From NCBI GenBank assembly GCA_043802345.1, contig JAZDLC010000242.1, positions 1 through 8,005 on the forward strand: a stretch of 8,005 nucleotides of DNA, written 5' to 3'. Position 1 is the first letter of the stretch; every line of letters starts with the position of its first letter. A model generated the notes under the pieces. The model was not told the origin of the DNA, made no database searches, and saw nothing but the letters and a program-made list of their open reading frames with translations. Source of the DNA: JAZDLC01 sp043802345 (GTDB taxonomy: Bacteria; Planctomycetota; B15-G4; JADJEK01). Position numbers and translations under genes: made by a program. This document shows positions 6,639 through 8,005 of the stretch, piece by piece.

Positions 6639-7726
6639 ACGACTCGACCACGGCCCATGCCGCACCCCTGGGGAAGGCGCTGGTGACCGGGGCAACAGGG
6701 ATGCTCGGCAGCCACATCGCGGAACAGCTTCGGGAAAGGGGGGTTGAGGTCCTCGCTCTCTGCCGGCCCGGGAGTGACACATCCTTCCTACGCGGAATCG
6801 GCGTGCGGCTGGTCCACGGGGACCTGTCCGATCCGGCGCTGCTCCGGGCGGCTTGCGCGGGCGCGGATACGATCTATCACTCCGCCGCTCAGGTGGGCGA
6901 CTGGGGCAAGTGGTCCGACTTCGTGAGGTCGACCATCCATGGAACCCGGAACATGCTCGATGCGGCGGCTGCCGTGGGTGTGCGCCGCTTTTTGTACATC
7001 AGCTCCATCAGCGCCTATGGCCACATCAATCAGCAGGGAGTGGTGCTGGACGAAGAGGCGCCGCTGGGCGAGAGATTCAATCGCTGGAGCTATTACAGCC
7101 GGGCGAAGCGCGAGGCCGAGAGGCTGGTCTGGGCGGCGCACGAGAAGGGGGCGGTCTCCGTCACCGTGATCCGGCCAAGCTGGCTCTACGGCTCGCGGGA
7201 CCGGGCGAGTTTGCCGCGAATGGTCGATTCGATCCGCCGCGGCAAGCTCAAGCTCGTGAGCGGCGGCAGGAACAGGCTCAATGTGACCAATGCGGCCAAT
7301 GTGGCCGAGGCGGCGATCCTGGCCGCGGGCAGCGCTCGCGCCATTGGCGAGGCATACAACGCCTGCCATGACGGGCATCTGACGCAGCGGGAGTACTTCA
7401 ATCAGATCGCCCGGGCCATCGGCGAGCCGGAGCTGACGCGGTCCGTGCCGTATTTCCTCGCGTACAACTTCGCCTTCCTCCTCGAGATCGTCGGACACCT
7501 GCTGCGAAGGAAGAGCCCTCCGCTGGTCACGCGGTATGCGGTCTGGCTCCTCGGCCGGCGCTGTTTCTTCGAGTGCGAGAAAATCAAGCGCCACCTCGGG
7601 TGGAAGTCGACGATCCAGTACGAAGAGGGCATTCGAGCGGCAGCCCTGGAGGTCGCCGGAGAAGTCGAGTCTCCCACACCAGCCGAGGCGCCCGCCCGGG
7701 TCCCCGAAATGAAGCCGGGAATCTAG
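6635..7726 (+). CDS. NAD(P)-dependent extended SDR, epimerase/3-beta-hydroxysteroid dehydrogenase-like, membrane-associated
   Basis: This 363-residue extended short-chain dehydrogenase/reductase has a Rossmann N-terminus with GATGMLG (19-25), an acidic HGDLSD turn (61-66), YHSAAQVG (81-88), YISSISAYG (121-129) carrying the catalytic Ser, and Tyr154/Lys158 in WSYYSRAK. IRPSWLYG (179-186) is the usual segment after the catalytic lysine. Residues 271-290 (VPYFLAYNFAFLLEIVGHLL) and about 297-307 are hydrophobic, as in 3-beta-HSD, NSDHL and bacterial OleD-like proteins, which sit on membranes and act on lipid-like 3-oxo or 3-hydroxy substrates. The tail after about residue 345 is Pro/Glu/Ala-rich and probably disordered. 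The first 10-12 residues precede the first strand, so the start fits. It overlaps the LeuA-like gene by 4 bp, so the two products may share a pathway. The substrate is not predictable, and a nucleotide-sugar epimerase role is less likely given the hydrophobic C-terminal part. Confidence 0.85.
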   Translation: MNDSTTAHAAPLGKALVTGATGMLGSHIAEQLRERGVEVLALCRPGSDTSFLRGIGVRLVHGDLSDPALLRAACAGADTIYHSAAQVGDWGKWSDFVRSTIHGTRNMLDAAAAVGVRRFLYISSISAYGHINQQGVVLDEEAPLGERFNRWSYYSRAKREAERLVWAAHEKGAVSVTVIRPSWLYGSRDRASLPRMVDSIRRGKLKLVSGGRNRLNVTNAANVAEAAILAAGSARAIGEAYNACHDGHLTQREYFNQIARAIGEPELTRSVPYFLAYNFAFLLEIVGHLLRRKSPPLVTRYAVWLLGRRCFFECEKIKRHLGWKSTIQYEEGIRAAALEVAGEVESPTPAEAPARVPEMKPGI

Positions 7727-7856
7727 CGCTCCTCGTCCAGCACATGCGGCTTCCGGTTGCTTCCCACCCGAGATCGAGATCGGAGTAGGAGGTGCGTAGA
7801 TACCGCGACGAAGTGTATATTCTCTGGATTACTCCCTGCGCGTCGGACTGGAATCA
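7727..7856 (+). promoter_or_regulatory. Spacer upstream of gatE with a possible -10 box
   Basis: These 130 bases lie between the SDR stop and the gatE ATG. TATATT at 7816-7821 is AT-rich against its surroundings and could be a -10 element giving a leader of about 30 bases; no clear -35 is seen at 16-18 bases. A tandem GAGATC repeat sits around 7771-7782. There is no hairpin with a T-run, so readthrough from the SDR gene is possible. Confidence 0.3.
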
Positions 7857-8005
7857 ATGACCTACGGACAGAGTATCGACTACGCCGAGGTGGGGCTGAT
7901 CGCGGGACTCGAGGTCCACCAGCAACTGCTCACCGAACGGAAGCTGTTCTGCCACTGCCCCGCCGGTCTCTACACGCGGGAACATGATGGCGAAGTACTG
8001 AGGCA
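7857..8005 (+). CDS. gatE: Glu-tRNA(Gln) amidotransferase subunit E (GatE), N-terminal fragment cut by window edge
   Basis: The first 49 codons are present. The N-terminus DYAEVGLIAGLEVHQQL (8-24) followed by TERKLFCHCP (26-35) and a later DGEVLR (44-49) matches, by recalled alignment, the start of GatE (DYE.vGL..GLEiHQQL.T.rKLFC.CP...E.LR). GatE is the kinase/tRNA-binding subunit of the GatDE enzyme, which amidates Glu-tRNA(Gln) to Gln-tRNA(Gln) using ammonia released by GatD. The related GatB of the GatCAB enzyme usually reads GLE.HVQL.T..K.FC.C and is a less good fit because of the HQQL and RKLFCHCP strings and the DGEVLR ending. The catalytic and AspRS-like insert regions of GatE lie beyond the window. 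The RBS is weak (GGA at 7850-7852). No gatD is upstream, so if present it lies downstream or elsewhere. Confidence 0.75.
   Translation, partial: MTYGQSIDYAEVGLIAGLEVHQQLLTERKLFCHCPAGLYTREHDGEVLR

Noticed and set aside
5610..6782. 390-codon minus-strand open frame opposite the LeuA-like gene
   Set aside because: Antisense to a gene with all DRE-TIM motifs; no recognisable features of its own.

Overview
The window is GC-rich (roughly two thirds G+C by eye) and densely coded, with Shine-Dalgarno-led genes, one GTG start, one ATGA stop/start overlap and large antisense shadow ORFs, as is usual for high-GC prokaryotes. Most of the content looks bacterial: a SWIM/SNF2 ATPase, a LeuA-type synthase, an extended SDR and a trace of an IS-type integrase. 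The last gene, however, begins like GatE, the tRNA-dependent amidotransferase subunit best known from archaea. This suggests an uncultured, poorly sampled bacterial lineage that carries the GatDE route, or a less usual archaeon. The sequence alone does not settle which.

Layout. 1-132 holds the last 43 codons of an unidentified plus-strand gene. 133-1098 is a long region with no convincing intact gene; it contains the N-terminal stub of an IS-type integrase (343-444) joined to an out-of-frame coding-like scrap (443-550). 1099-2058 (+) encodes a catalytic-core-only cystathionine beta-synthase-type PLP enzyme. It converges, with only a 17-bp gap, on a 1058-residue SWIM/SNF2 helicase-like ATPase at 2076-5252 (-). 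A 144-bp divergent spacer follows. Then comes a two-gene plus-strand operon: a LeuA-like synthase lacking the C-terminal regulatory domain (5397-6638), overlapping by 4 bp an extended SDR of the 3-beta-HSD type with a hydrophobic C-terminal part (6635-7726). After 130 bp, gatE starts at 7857 and runs off the window.

How the genes relate. The LeuA-like/SDR pair is the only clear operon and is probably translationally coupled. The CBS-type enzyme belongs to sulfur amino acid metabolism, SNF2 to nucleic-acid remodelling and GatE to Gln-tRNA formation, and nothing ties these to each other. I see no tRNA, rRNA, CRISPR array or complete mobile element, and no convincing new multi-gene system. The points most worth following up are GatE, the truncated LeuA-type enzyme coupled to a membrane-type SDR, and the eroded integrase scar.
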